Shown here in pieces: positions 25,015 to 34,531 of a DNA stretch of 64,000 bases. This DNA comes from an uncultured Gammaproteobacteria bacterium (GTDB taxonomy: Bacteria; Pseudomonadota; Gammaproteobacteria; Steroidobacterales; UBA11654), in contig CACJRN010000001.1 of the NCBI GenBank assembly GCA_902595845.1, forward strand, positions 198,326-262,325. Direction: 5' to 3'. Position numbers and translations under genes: made by a program. Each line of letters starts with the position of its first letter. Within the stretch, counting starts at the first letter, position 1. The notes under the pieces are model-generated. The model was not told the DNA's origin. It ran no database searches and was given only the letters and a program-made list of their open reading frames with translations.

Positions 25015-26187
25015 TTAAATTTCGACAGAACTTGGGTCGTAATAGAATAATCCAAGCTCTTCTTCATTCTTGTGATCTTCTTTGGAGTAATCATCGGGTG
25101 TTTTACCTGTAAATCTCATACCTGCTTTTTTAGAATTCTCAGTCACAAAATGAGCTCTTTCTATCCTGGCTTTTTGATAGCGATCAATGATCTCATTTTG
25201 ACTGCCAGAGTCAGAGATAATTCTTGATATCACAACACCATCTTCAATTGCCATACTGGCCCCTTGTCCCATGAATGGTTCGAGGGGGTGGGCCGCATCG
25301 CCAAGAAGAGTAGAATAGTCTGATGACCAGTTTTCTGAGGGAGATCTAGCAAAAATTCCCCATTTGAATAACTCATCTCTTGGAGTGGCTTTGATGATAT
25401 TTTTTACTTGTTGGTTATAGTCAGAAAAAATATCCATTACGATCTCAACATCTGATGGAATTGCCCATCCTTCCTCAGCCCATTCATCAGTAACTAAAAA
25501 TGCCACATAATTATAGAGTTCACCGTTTCTCACAAGATATCTTGCGAAAACTCTTCCAGGGGCAATAAAAGCTGATGAGCCACATTCATCAAAATCTGAT
25601 TCAGATAATTCCGAAGTGGGAACAAGGCCTCTCCAAGCGACATAACCTGCAAATTCCGGATCATCATCTCCAATGATTATGCTTCTAACAGTTGATCGAT
25701 TGCCATCAGCCCCAATTACAAAATCAAATTCATATTTGTCTTTTTCATTGAAGGTTAATTCCACATGACCATTTTTTTCAACGAGGCCTGTGAGCTTATG
25801 ATTTACATAAATTTTGCTCTCAGGATATGCTTGCATGCCGTCAATGAATAAATTATGAACATCCGCTCGATGCGCTTGAAATTGGTATGCACCATATTTT
25901 TCCATCATTTTTTTACCTCTTTCTAGAGGTACAATCACTTCCCCTGTTTCAAAATGTCTCACACCTTGTTTGGCATGAGCCATTCCAACAGATTTTATGC
26001 CATCACCAAGATTCAGATAATTCAGGCCTTTTGTTGCATTTGGAGTGATTGTGAGTCCTGCACCCACTTCTGATAATTCAGGAGCTTGTTCGAAAACAGA
26101 CACATTGAAACCATTTTGAGAGAGACCAAGTGCCGCACTCATCCCACCGATTCCTGCTCCAACAATGGCAATATTTAGTTTGGACAT
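25015..26187 (-). CDS. FAD-dependent monooxygenase (salicylate hydroxylase-like)
   Basis: A 390-aa class A flavoprotein hydroxylase. The dinucleotide fold AIVGAGIGGMSAALGL opens the protein, followed by VFEQAPELSEVGAG. The DG motif is FVIGADGNRSTVR (about residues 157-169) and the FAD ribityl motif is LLGDAAHPLEPFMGQGASMAIED (split here as GDAAHP and GQGASMAIED, about residues 288-308). NAD(P)H-driven hydroxylation or decarboxylating hydroxylation of an aromatic substrate is likely. It lies beside the Rieske gene, in the same direction, 91 bp away. Confidence 0.92.
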   Translation of the reverse strand: MSKLNIAIVGAGIGGMSAALGLSQNGFNVSVFEQAPELSEVGAGLTITPNATKGLNYLNLGDGIKSVGMAHAKQGVRHFETGEVIVPLERGKKMMEKYGAYQFQAHRADVHNLFIDGMQAYPESKIYVNHKLTGLVEKNGHVELTFNEKDKYEFDFVIGADGNRSTVRSIIIGDDDPEFAGYVAWRGLVPTSELSESDFDECGSSAFIAPGRVFARYLVRNGELYNYVAFLVTDEWAEEGWAIPSDVEIVMDIFSDYNQQVKNIIKATPRDELFKWGIFARSPSENWSSDYSTLLGDAAHPLEPFMGQGASMAIEDGVVISRIISDSGSQNEIIDRYQKARIERAHFVTENSKKAGMRFTGKTPDDYSKEDHKNEEELGLFYYDPSSVEI

Positions 26188-26347
26188 TCTTAAATCCTTT
26201 ATTTAAGTGTGTGATGTTATATCGATGCTAAAACCTTAACAGATATCTATAAAAAATCATCTACACAATTAAATCATTGTTTTTAGGTTGGATTGCTTCA
26301 TAATTACAAAAAAATTTCACATAGCACAATTTAAAAGGGGAGCAGCA

Positions 26348-27316
26348 GTGGCCAATGTGATGTTTATATTTCCTGGCCAAGGATCACAATATAGAGGCAT
26401 GGGCACGGATTTGATTAAAAAATCAGATTCTGTGAAGCAACTATATAATAAAGCCTCTTCTGTATTGGGTTACGACATTGCTAAATTATCTTTTAAAGAT
26501 GTAAAAGATGAAATCAATCTCACCAAGTATACTCAACCTGTTTTGATGACACATCAGATCGCCTGCTTTAAATATTTCTCAGAAGTAGTCGGTTGTGATA
26601 TCAATCCCATGCTACTGGCAGGACATAGTCTTGGAGAGTACACTGCTTTGGTTGTTTCTGGCAGCATCAACTTTGAAGAAGGTTTGGCTCTGGTTAGTAA
26701 AAGAGGCGAGTTAATGGGAAAATACGGTTCCGGATCCATGTTGGCATTGCCATTTGAGAGAGAAGCAGCAGCAAATATTATTGATCAATCGAATTGTGAA
26801 ATAGCCACAGTGAATCAATTAAAACAAACCGTGGTTGGGGGTTCTGATGAGGATATTCAGAAATTAGAAGAGATGTTGAAATCTGAATTTCCCAAGAAAA
26901 GAACAGTGAAATTGAAGACTGAAGGTGCATTTCATACCAGTCTGATGAATAAAGCAGCTGAGGAGTTTAAAGGACATCTAAGTCAGATTACTTTTAAAGA
27001 AATGAATGCGCCCGTACTCTCTAATTTTTCTTCAGAAATGCATAAAATAGATGGAAGTGATACAGCAGAATTGCTCTACAATCAATTATTCAAACCAGTT
27101 GATTGGCTTGGATGCATGCAAACAGCTGCAAACATGAAAGTTGATTGTGTCATTGAGTTTGGAGGAGGCTTGGGTGATGGATCTGAGCCCAATGAGAAAA
27201 GACCAAATCTAGAAGGCATAACAAAAAAGAACTTTAGAGCATTTCAAAATGAAGCCACTTATTTCCCTGCAATTAACACATCTACCATCGAAGATACTGC
27301 GAAAATAGTCTCGTGA
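26348..27316 (+). CDS. Malonyl-CoA:ACP transacylase-like (FabD family)
   Basis: A 322-aa acyltransferase that would load malonyl groups from CoA onto an acyl carrier protein. Present are FPGQGSQYRGMG, the nucleophile motif AGHSLGEYTA (Ser about 93), the RG-LM element (SKRGELMGKYG), and the catalytic His in EGAFHTSLM (about 199). The C terminus is longer than in FabD. It stands apart from other fatty-acid genes, so it may be a paralogue rather than the housekeeping copy. GTG 26348 is chosen for AAGGGGAG five bases ahead. It overlaps the next gene by GTGA. Confidence 0.85.
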   Translation: MANVMFIFPGQGSQYRGMGTDLIKKSDSVKQLYNKASSVLGYDIAKLSFKDVKDEINLTKYTQPVLMTHQIACFKYFSEVVGCDINPMLLAGHSLGEYTALVVSGSINFEEGLALVSKRGELMGKYGSGSMLALPFEREAAANIIDQSNCEIATVNQLKQTVVGGSDEDIQKLEEMLKSEFPKKRTVKLKTEGAFHTSLMNKAAEEFKGHLSQITFKEMNAPVLSNFSSEMHKIDGSDTAELLYNQLFKPVDWLGCMQTAANMKVDCVIEFGGGLGDGSEPNEKRPNLEGITKKNFRAFQNEATYFPAINTSTIEDTAKIVS

Positions 27317-29631
27317 TAATTACCATTAGAAAATTTATCTTTTTATCTCTGCTTTTAGGGCCCATATATGCCAATGCATCCATTGTGATTGATGGAAAAT
27401 TAGATGAGGCTGAATGGCAGCAAGCCCAGACCATTGATGAACTAACTATCATTAATCCTTTCAGTCTAGAAACTCCCGATTATCAAACAAAAGTTCTGAT
27501 TCACTCAGATGAAAGCGGTATCTACTTTGGCTTTATCAATCAACAGCCAAATGAAACAAGAGATCGAAGGAGGCATGCGAGAGATGGACTGAGAGAGAAT
27601 CATGATCGAAATGTCGTTGTCGTTGATTTAGATAACACTGGAAATACTGCATATATGCTTGGCATTGCTCTGGGCAAATCTGTTCTTGATTACACAATTA
27701 CAAATGAAAATGAGATAGATGGTGATTGGGATGGAGAATGGTTTGCTGAGACGTCTGAAAATGATGAGAACTGGTATTCAGAATTCTTTATTCCATGGAA
27801 TATGGCACCGATGAATAAGCAAGATGAAGAAAAGCGAACAATTGGAGTCAGTGTGAGCAGGATGATTCAGCACTTAGGCATAGGAATTGGTTTTCCTGCA
27901 GCATCTTTTCAGCGATCAGAGTTTTTATCAGTTCTTCATAAGGTTGAAGTCGTACAAGCCAATCCAAAAAGCCTTGATTTTTTTCCATACACAGTTGCAA
28001 ATAATGATTTCATCACTGATGAATCATCATTTGATGCGGGCACTGAAATCATTTACAACACAGGCTCAGGCGGTGAACTGGTTGCAACAATCAATCCTGA
28101 TTTTGGTCAAGTTGAGAGCGATAATATTGTGATCAACTATTCCCCTAGAGAAACTTTCTACTCTGATAAAAGACCATTTTTTACACAAAGCCAGTCGATG
28201 TTTAATATTGAGCTTGATTGGTATCCAGGTTTTGAGCTCTATTCAATGCTCCATACAAGAAGGATAGGAGCAAGACCGCTTTATGATTGTGCAAAGTACT
28301 CTGAAGCTCAGGGTGGAAGTGATGATTTAGAAGATCAATGTAATGCCAGCAAGTTAAATACCAACGGAATTGATATGGCATTTAAATTTACTCAAAGGGG
28401 CGAATCAACTGATTTTGGAGCATTTGCAACTTTTGAAAAAGATGAAGATTTCAGCGAAGGCAGTAATTTCTATGCTTTCAGAACAATTCATAATGTCGGA
28501 AATCACCGAATTGGCCACATGGCAACACATGCTGACAAATCTTTCATAGATAGACAAGCAACTGTGAATACCATTGACTATCAATACCTCTCTGATTCAG
28601 GACTCAGAATAGAGCATATAAATATGTTTTCTAACATTACAGATGAAGAGAGTGGTTTTGGATCAAGGACAATGGCCATGCATAGGCCAAATAAAGAGTG
28701 GAGGTATGGAGCTGAAATTTACTACTTCAGTGATGACTTGAACGTCAATGATATGGGATATCTCTGGAGAAATGATTTGATGGCATATGGTGCAACAGTT
28801 GGTTACACAAGAACAGATTTTGAAGAGCAATCAATTTCAAAAAGCAGAAGTTATAATTTTGATTATTGGGACCAAAACAATGCAGAACATGAGAATTTGG
28901 AGCAATTTTATAGTTTTAATCTTTGGCAAAGTTTCAAATCAACATCCAGTATTTCAATTCAGTCAAACCTCAGCTCTAAAGGAAAGGATGATGAAATCAC
29001 TCAAGGCAGTCTCAATTCTCCATTTTTGAGAACTGGAAATGGTGGAAACATAGATTTCGATTATAGAAGTCCACAGTATGGACCTTGGAAGTACTCATTT
29101 GGATTTGGGGTTGAAAGGAAGAATTATTATGCCTATACGGACAGAAGGAGAAGTGCGTCAGTAGGACTAGGTTATAATCCAAGAGATAACGTTAGAACTT
29201 GGCTTAGGTTGAACCACAGACATCGATCGAACTGGACGATTAGAACTGATGAGGACTTATACGGTACTTTCTCACAAAAAAGATTCAGTCTAAATACAGG
29301 GGTTACTTGGTATAGAACTGAGAAAGAAGAATTCACTTTAAAAATAGAAACAGTTTCTTTTAGGAATCAGAACGGTCAATCTTGGCAAATCGATGCAAAC
29401 GGCTACCTGAAGAAATCTGATCAAGACGCACAGAGCATTAATCTTGGAAGTCTAGCTTTTCAAATTAGGTATAGACGAGAAATTGCACCGCTTTCAAATA
29501 TATATCTGGTTTATACAAGAGGAGGGAGCTTATTCTTTGACGACGAAGCAGGGAATTCGAGAATCATTTCAGATACATGGGATGAGCCTCAAGGTAACAG
29601 ATTTGCTGCAAAAATAAGATATCGATTCTAA
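27313..29631 (+). CDS. DUF5916 outer-membrane protein with N-terminal CBM9-like domain
   Basis: A 772-aa exported protein. The signal peptide covers about residues 1-22 (ends near YANAS). Residues about 23-215 form a carbohydrate-binding-module-9-like sandwich (IDGKLDEAEWQQA; FFIPWNMAP). The remainder matches DUF5916, with TINPDFGQVESD and RPFFTQSQSMF, then many alternating amphipathic strands ending in KIRYRF, the C-terminal aromatic of a beta barrel. It probably sits in the outer membrane; cargo unknown. GTG start is coupled to the malonyltransferase-like gene, an odd pairing. Confidence 0.85.
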   Translation: MIITIRKFIFLSLLLGPIYANASIVIDGKLDEAEWQQAQTIDELTIINPFSLETPDYQTKVLIHSDESGIYFGFINQQPNETRDRRRHARDGLRENHDRNVVVVDLDNTGNTAYMLGIALGKSVLDYTITNENEIDGDWDGEWFAETSENDENWYSEFFIPWNMAPMNKQDEEKRTIGVSVSRMIQHLGIGIGFPAASFQRSEFLSVLHKVEVVQANPKSLDFFPYTVANNDFITDESSFDAGTEIIYNTGSGGELVATINPDFGQVESDNIVINYSPRETFYSDKRPFFTQSQSMFNIELDWYPGFELYSMLHTRRIGARPLYDCAKYSEAQGGSDDLEDQCNASKLNTNGIDMAFKFTQRGESTDFGAFATFEKDEDFSEGSNFYAFRTIHNVGNHRIGHMATHADKSFIDRQATVNTIDYQYLSDSGLRIEHINMFSNITDEESGFGSRTMAMHRPNKEWRYGAEIYYFSDDLNVNDMGYLWRNDLMAYGATVGYTRTDFEEQSISKSRSYNFDYWDQNNAEHENLEQFYSFNLWQSFKSTSSISIQSNLSSKGKDDEITQGSLNSPFLRTGNGGNIDFDYRSPQYGPWKYSFGFGVERKNYYAYTDRRRSASVGLGYNPRDNVRTWLRLNHRHRSNWTIRTDEDLYGTFSQKRFSLNTGVTWYRTEKEEFTLKIETVSFRNQNGQSWQIDANGYLKKSDQDAQSINLGSLAFQIRYRREIAPLSNIYLVYTRGGSLFFDDEAGNSRIISDTWDEPQGNRFAAKIRYRF

Positions 29632-30036
29632 TTACTTTTGCTCTATTTCAATCAATGTTCCACAAAAATCTTTTGGATGGAGAAATAGAACAGGCTTATC
29701 GTGTGCGCCAATGGTGGGCTCACCACTTCCCAATATGGTTGCACCATCTTTAACCAGCTTATCCCTTGATGCATATATATCATCAACCTCATAGCAGATG
29801 TGATGCATTCCGCCTTTGGGGTTTTTTAAAAGATAATTTTGGATTGGAGAATCATCTCCCAATGGTTCAAGTAACTCAATTTTTGTATTAGGTAGCTCAA
29901 CAAAAACAGTGGTGACTCCATGATCTGGCATAGGAACAGGATCAGAAACACTCGCTCCAAGAATATTTTTATATATCTCGCTTGCAGATATTAGATCTGG
30001 AACAGCTATGGCAATATGGTTCAGTTTTCCAATCAT
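29632..30036 (-). CDS. mce: Methylmalonyl-CoA epimerase
   Basis: Interconverts (2S)- and (2R)-methylmalonyl-CoA so that the product of propionyl-CoA carboxylase can feed the mutase. A 134-aa vicinal-oxygen-chelate protein: KLNHIAIAVPDL at the start, VELPNTKIELLEPLG, GGMHHICYEV and the closing GTLIEIEQ supply the metal-binding His, Glu and Glu set. ATG 30036 overlaps the meaB stop by one base (TAATG), so it is translated by reinitiation as the last gene of the operon. Confidence 0.94.
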   Translation of the reverse strand: MIGKLNHIAIAVPDLISASEIYKNILGASVSDPVPMPDHGVTTVFVELPNTKIELLEPLGDDSPIQNYLLKNPKGGMHHICYEVDDIYASRDKLVKDGATILGSGEPTIGAHDKPVLFLHPKDFCGTLIEIEQK

Positions 30037-31013
30037 TATGAATTCCTTGATTTGAAAATAGATTTTATCCAATCAGTAAATTTTTTCAGTAATTGTTTAT
30101 CACTCTCTATGATCTTTTTTTCAATCTTCTCTAGAATTTCATCCTCAGATTCCATCATGGAGATGATGAGGTTTTTCTTTTTCTTTTTCTGCCATTTTTC
30201 ATCCTGTGATGATCTATTTTTTATGAAAATATTATTTGAATGTAAGTGATTTTTAAGATTCAAAATCTCTTCCCATACTTCATCGATGCCTTTTGATTTC
30301 AGCGCAGATATTGAGAGCACTGGTACTGACCAGTTCTCATGCCTTGGTTTTTGAAGCTTCATTGCATTCTTATAATCAAGTACGGTACTTTTTGCTGTGG
30401 CTTCTAAGTTACCATCTGCTTTATTGACAATAAGGATATCTGCAAGTTCTATGATGCCCCTTTTTATTCCTTGAAGTTCATCACCACCTCCTGGGCTAAG
30501 CAGTACCAAATAGATATCGGTCATTTCAAGCACTTCTGTTTCTGCTTGTCCTACCCCAAGCGTTTCAATTAGGATTACAGAAAATCCGGCTGACTCAAGG
30601 ATCTGAACGGAATCTTTGGTTGCATGACCTACGCCCCCAAGATTTCCACTTGATGGAGAAGGGCGTATGAATGTTTCATCGCTTTTACTCAGAATATCCA
30701 TTCTTGTCTTGTCGCCAAGAATTGAGCCTCCGGTGATTGTTGAGCTTGGATCAACCGCTAGAATTGCTAAACGGTTATTGTCTTCGATGATTTTTTGACC
30801 AATAGCTTCAATAAAGGTTGATTTGCCAACGCCTGGTGGACCTGAGATTCCAATTCTGAGAGTATTTTCACCTGGTTCTGGGAGAGCGTTCAACAAATCA
30901 TCTGCGAGTGCTCGATCTTGAGGTTTTTTTGATTCGACAAGCGTTATGGCTTTCGCAATTGATTTCCTGTCACCCTTTATTACTTGTGAAAGCAGTTCAC
31001 CGGTTGAATTCAT
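30036..31013 (-). CDS. meaB: Methylmalonyl-CoA mutase-associated GTPase MeaB
   Basis: A G3E-family chaperone GTPase that protects and reloads the cobalamin-dependent mutase. The P-loop is GISGPPGVGKSTF (about residues 55-67), with VDPSS, the GVGQAE switch segment and NKAD as base-recognition motif. Its 325-aa length is usual, with a basic and acidic C-terminal tail that is somewhat longer than a minimal MeaB. The ATG at 31013 lies 7 bp after pccA; a TTG six codons upstream is less likely. Confidence 0.94.
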   Translation of the reverse strand: MNSTGELLSQVIKGDRKSIAKAITLVESKKPQDRALADDLLNALPEPGENTLRIGISGPPGVGKSTFIEAIGQKIIEDNNRLAILAVDPSSTITGGSILGDKTRMDILSKSDETFIRPSPSSGNLGGVGHATKDSVQILESAGFSVILIETLGVGQAETEVLEMTDIYLVLLSPGGGDELQGIKRGIIELADILIVNKADGNLEATAKSTVLDYKNAMKLQKPRHENWSVPVLSISALKSKGIDEVWEEILNLKNHLHSNNIFIKNRSSQDEKWQKKKKKNLIISMMESEDEILEKIEKKIIESDKQLLKKFTDWIKSIFKSRNS

Positions 31014-31020
31014 TATCAAG

Positions 31021-32985
31021 TTAGTCCTCAAACTCCAGAATTTTTTGGTCCACTGATAGATTATCTCCTTCTGATCCCAATATCGATTTAATTTTTAGAT
31101 CTTTTGATGCTCTAAGACTGTTCTCCATTTTCATAGCCTCTACAACAGCAAGCTCTTCTCCTGCTTTGACTTCCTGTCCTTCTTTTACACATACTTTTAT
31201 TAATAATCCCGGCATCGGCGAGAGTAAAAATTTTGACATGTCTTGAGGAATCTTTTCCGGCATTAGCTCATTGAGTTCTGCGACCCTCTTCTCTGATATC
31301 AATGCCATTGCAATCTTTCCTTTGTGAACTAGCTGATATCTAGGTTTCTCTTTTCTGACTTGAACCACCATATTTTGCCCATTAACCAAACATGTAATTC
31401 TTGGATCATTGGATTGTGAATTGAGAGATAAATGGTATTCATTGTTGTCGACATGAGTTACAAAATTATCCCCATCTTTTTTTATGTTGATTTCAATATT
31501 CTTCTCTTCAAAACTCACAATAAATTTTTTCTCATTCACATAAAGAGAGTTAAGCTTCATTTGATCTAAAAGATGGCAAGCACCAAATATGGATGCAAAA
31601 ACTTCAAATTCTTTCCCAGTGATCGCCTCGCCTTTGAAGCCATCAGAGTATTCTTGCTCAATAAAATCTGTTGTTGTGTATCCAGATTGAAAGGTTTCAT
31701 TGTGCATGATTGAGCTCAGGAAATTGAGATTATGAGACAGACCATCAATGACGTACTGATCTATTGCACTCATCATATTTTCAATTGCCTTGTCTCTGTT
31801 TTCACCATGAGTAATCAACTTTGCAATCATAGGATCATAAAACATGGATACTTCACTGCCTTCCCGAATGCCTGTATCAACTCTGACATTTTCTGAATGA
31901 TCTGGGGTTAAGTATTTTGATAATCTTCCAATTGAGGGCATAAACTCTCGATATGGATCTTCAGCATATACTCTTGATTCAATCGCCCATCCGTTGGTTT
32001 TTATATCACTTTGCTTAATTTCAAGCTCTTCTCCATAAGCTACCTTGATCATTTGTTCTACCAAATCAATACCTGTTATCATTTCAGTAACAGGGTGCTC
32101 AACTTGTAATCTGGTATTCATTTCTAGGAAATAAAAATTCTGATTTTTGTCAACAATAAACTCAACAGTACCGGCAGACTCATAATCCACTGCTTTTGCT
32201 AGTGCTATGGCTTGTGCACCCATCTCTTGCCTTGTTTGATCATTGATAAATGGAGAGGGCGCCTCTTCGACAACTTTCTGATGTCTCCTTTGGATTGAAC
32301 ATTCTCGCTCACCTAAGAATATCGCATTGCCTTTTTTATCTGCAAGAATTTGAATTTCTATGTGGTGCGGTTCCGTGATAAATTTTTCTGCAAAAATTCT
32401 GTCGTCTCCAAAGCTGGCCTTGCTCTCATTCTTTGCCCTTTGAAAGCCATCAACGCATTCATCATCACTATTCACGACCCTCATTCCCTTACCGCCACCA
32501 CCAGCACTTGCTTTAAGCATCACTGGATAGCCAATTTCTTTTGCAATTTTGACAGCTTCTTTTTCATCTTTTATTGCTTTCGTATAACCAGGGATGACAT
32601 TGACACTTGCTTCTTCAGCAATCTTTTTCGACTCAATCTTATCTCCCATGCTCACAATTGCTTTGTGATTGGGGCCTATAAAAGCAATGCTGTTTTCTTC
32701 CAGTGCTTTAGCAAACTCTTCATTCTCAGAAAGGAAACCATAACCGGGGTGAACTGCATCCGCTTTGGTTTTTTTGCAAGCATCAATGATCTTTTCTATT
32801 ACAAGATAACTTTCTGCAGAGCTTGATCCACCAATACAAATGGCTTCATCAGAGAGGTCAGCATGTAAAGCATTTTCATCTGCATCTGAATAAATTGCCA
32901 CGGTCTTGATACCCATTTTTTTACAGGTCTGAATAACTCTACAAGCTATTTCTCCGCGATTTGCGATCAAGATTTTCTTAAACAT
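31021..32985 (-). CDS. pccA: Propionyl/acetyl-CoA carboxylase alpha subunit (biotin carboxylase + BCCP)
   Basis: The ATP-dependent biotin carboxylase half of propionyl-CoA carboxylase, 654 aa. The N-terminal biotin carboxylase domain shows KILIANRGEIACRVI, the glycine-rich ATP loop KASAGGGGKGMR (about residues 157-168) and EMNTRLQVEHPVTE. A linker region (about 450-570) joins it to the C-terminal biotin carrier domain with VEAMKMEN, whose Lys carries biotin. It sits between pccB and meaB with 7-8-bp gaps. Position in a mutase/epimerase operon argues for propionyl-CoA as substrate. Confidence 0.95.
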   Translation of the reverse strand: MFKKILIANRGEIACRVIQTCKKMGIKTVAIYSDADENALHADLSDEAICIGGSSSAESYLVIEKIIDACKKTKADAVHPGYGFLSENEEFAKALEENSIAFIGPNHKAIVSMGDKIESKKIAEEASVNVIPGYTKAIKDEKEAVKIAKEIGYPVMLKASAGGGGKGMRVVNSDDECVDGFQRAKNESKASFGDDRIFAEKFITEPHHIEIQILADKKGNAIFLGERECSIQRRHQKVVEEAPSPFINDQTRQEMGAQAIALAKAVDYESAGTVEFIVDKNQNFYFLEMNTRLQVEHPVTEMITGIDLVEQMIKVAYGEELEIKQSDIKTNGWAIESRVYAEDPYREFMPSIGRLSKYLTPDHSENVRVDTGIREGSEVSMFYDPMIAKLITHGENRDKAIENMMSAIDQYVIDGLSHNLNFLSSIMHNETFQSGYTTTDFIEQEYSDGFKGEAITGKEFEVFASIFGACHLLDQMKLNSLYVNEKKFIVSFEEKNIEINIKKDGDNFVTHVDNNEYHLSLNSQSNDPRITCLVNGQNMVVQVRKEKPRYQLVHKGKIAMALISEKRVAELNELMPEKIPQDMSKFLLSPMPGLLIKVCVKEGQEVKAGEELAVVEAMKMENSLRASKDLKIKSILGSEGDNLSVDQKILEFED

Positions 32986-32993
32986 ATTTATTC

Positions 32994-34526
32994 CTAGAGT
33001 GGGATGTTGTCGTGTTTACGCCAGGGGTTTTCTTGATGCTTATTTTTAAGCATCTCAAATGATTCAATCAGTTTTTTTCTAGAATTATGCGGCATGATTA
33101 CATCATCGATATATCCTCTACTCGCAGCAATGAACGGGTTGGCAAATTTTTCAGTATATTCCTGAGTCCTTTTTTCTATCTTTTCCTCATCCCCAATATC
33201 TTGTCTGAAGATAATCTCAACAGCACCTTTGGGTCCCATAACAGCTATTTCTGCAGATGGCCAAGCAAAATTTATATCTCCCCTGATGTGTTTCGAACTC
33301 ATCACATCATAAGCTCCGCCATAAGCTTTTCTCGTAATCATAGTGACTTTTGGAACAGTTGCTTCGGCATAGGCAAACAGAAGCTTCGCGCCATGCTTGA
33401 TGATTCCCCCATACTCTTGAGAAGTGCCTGGCATGAAACCTGGAACATCAACAAGGGTTAAGATGGGGACATTGAATGCATCGCAGAATCTAACAAAACG
33501 AGCGGCCTTAATTGAGGAGTTAATATCAAGACAGCCAGCCAGTACCATTGGTTGATTGGCGACCACACCAATGCTTGATCCATTAAGCCGAATAAATCCT
33601 GTCACGATATTTTGTGCATATTTTGGCTGAAGTTCGAAGAATTCACCTTCGTCAGCAACTTTATGAATGACTTCTTTTATATCATAAGGTTTTGAAGGAT
33701 CTTGTGGGACCAAAGTATCAAGTGCAGGCTCCTCTCGTTCAGTTGAGTCTTTGCACTCAATAGTCTCAGAATGCTCTTGATTGCTCTGTGGAAGATAACT
33801 CATGAACTCTCTTGTCATCAATAGGGCATCAGTATCATTTTCAAATGTTAGATCAGCTACACCAGATTTTTGACTATGCGTGGATGCACCACCCAGTTCT
33901 TCTGCCGTAACCTCTTCATGTGTAACTGTTTTGACTACATCAGGACCTGTTACGAACATATATGAACTATCCTCAACCATAAAAATAAAGTCAGTCATTG
34001 CGGGGGAATATACTGCTCCACCAGCACATGGCCCCATGACGAGTGATATTTGTGGAACTACACCAGATGCAAGGACATTCCTTTTGAAGACCTCTGCATA
34101 ACCGCCGAGTGAAACCACGCCTTCTTGAATTCTGGCACCACCTGAGTCATTCAAACCAATCAGAGGTGCTCCGTTTCTCACCGCATGATCCATGACTTTG
34201 CAGATTTTCTCAGCATGTGTTTCTGAGAGTGATCCACCAAATACAGTAAAATCTTGGCTGAAAACATAAACCAATTTTCCATTGATCTTCCCGTAACCTG
34301 TAACCACACCATCACCAGGAATTTTTTGTTTATCCATATCAAAGTCAACAGCTCTGTGTTCTACAAACATATCGAGCTCCTGAAAGGATCCATCATCTAG
34401 TAGGATGTCTAGTCGTTCTCTAGCAGTCAGTTTGCCTTTGGCATGCTGTTTTTTAATCCGCTCTTCTCCGCCACCTAATTTGGCAGCAGCCTTTCTTTTT
34501 TCTAATTCTTTTATGTTTTCTTTCAT
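32994..34526 (-). CDS. pccB: Propionyl-CoA carboxylase beta subunit (carboxyltransferase)
   Basis: Transfers the carboxyl group from biotin to propionyl-CoA, giving (S)-methylmalonyl-CoA, 510 aa. Landmarks are [19 protein letters not shown], the N-terminal oxyanion region [25 protein letters not shown], and the C-terminal oxyanion region [10 protein letters not shown] and [10 protein letters not shown]. The size fits hexameric PccB/AccD-type subunits. It follows the mutase gene by 5 bp. Confidence 0.95.
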   Translation of the reverse strand: MKENIKELEKRKAAAKLGGGEERIKKQHAKGKLTARERLDILLDDGSFQELDMFVEHRAVDFDMDKQKIPGDGVVTGYGKINGKLVYVFSQDFTVFGGSLSETHAEKICKVMDHAVRNGAPLIGLNDSGGARIQEGVVSLGGYAEVFKRNVLASGVVPQISLVMGPCAGGAVYSPAMTDFIFMVEDSSYMFVTGPDVVKTVTHEEVTAEELGGASTHSQKSGVADLTFENDTDALLMTREFMSYLPQSNQEHSETIECKDSTEREEPALDTLVPQDPSKPYDIKEVIHKVADEGEFFELQPKYAQNIVTGFIRLNGSSIGVVANQPMVLAGCLDINSSIKAARFVRFCDAFNVPILTLVDVPGFMPGTSQEYGGIIKHGAKLLFAYAEATVPKVTMITRKAYGGAYDVMSSKHIRGDINFAWPSAEIAVMGPKGAVEIIFRQDIGDEEKIEKRTQEYTEKFANPFIAASRGYIDDVIMPHNSRKKLIESFEMLKNKHQENPWRKHDNIPL

Positions 34527-34531
34527 GCTAT

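Noticed and set aside
32350-32826. 158-aa plus-strand frame inside pccA
   Set aside because: Phe/Cys-rich antisense shadow of the biotin carboxylase domain; no ribosome-binding site or motif.
33087-33461. 124-aa plus-strand frame inside pccB
   Set aside because: Antisense shadow of a conserved gene.
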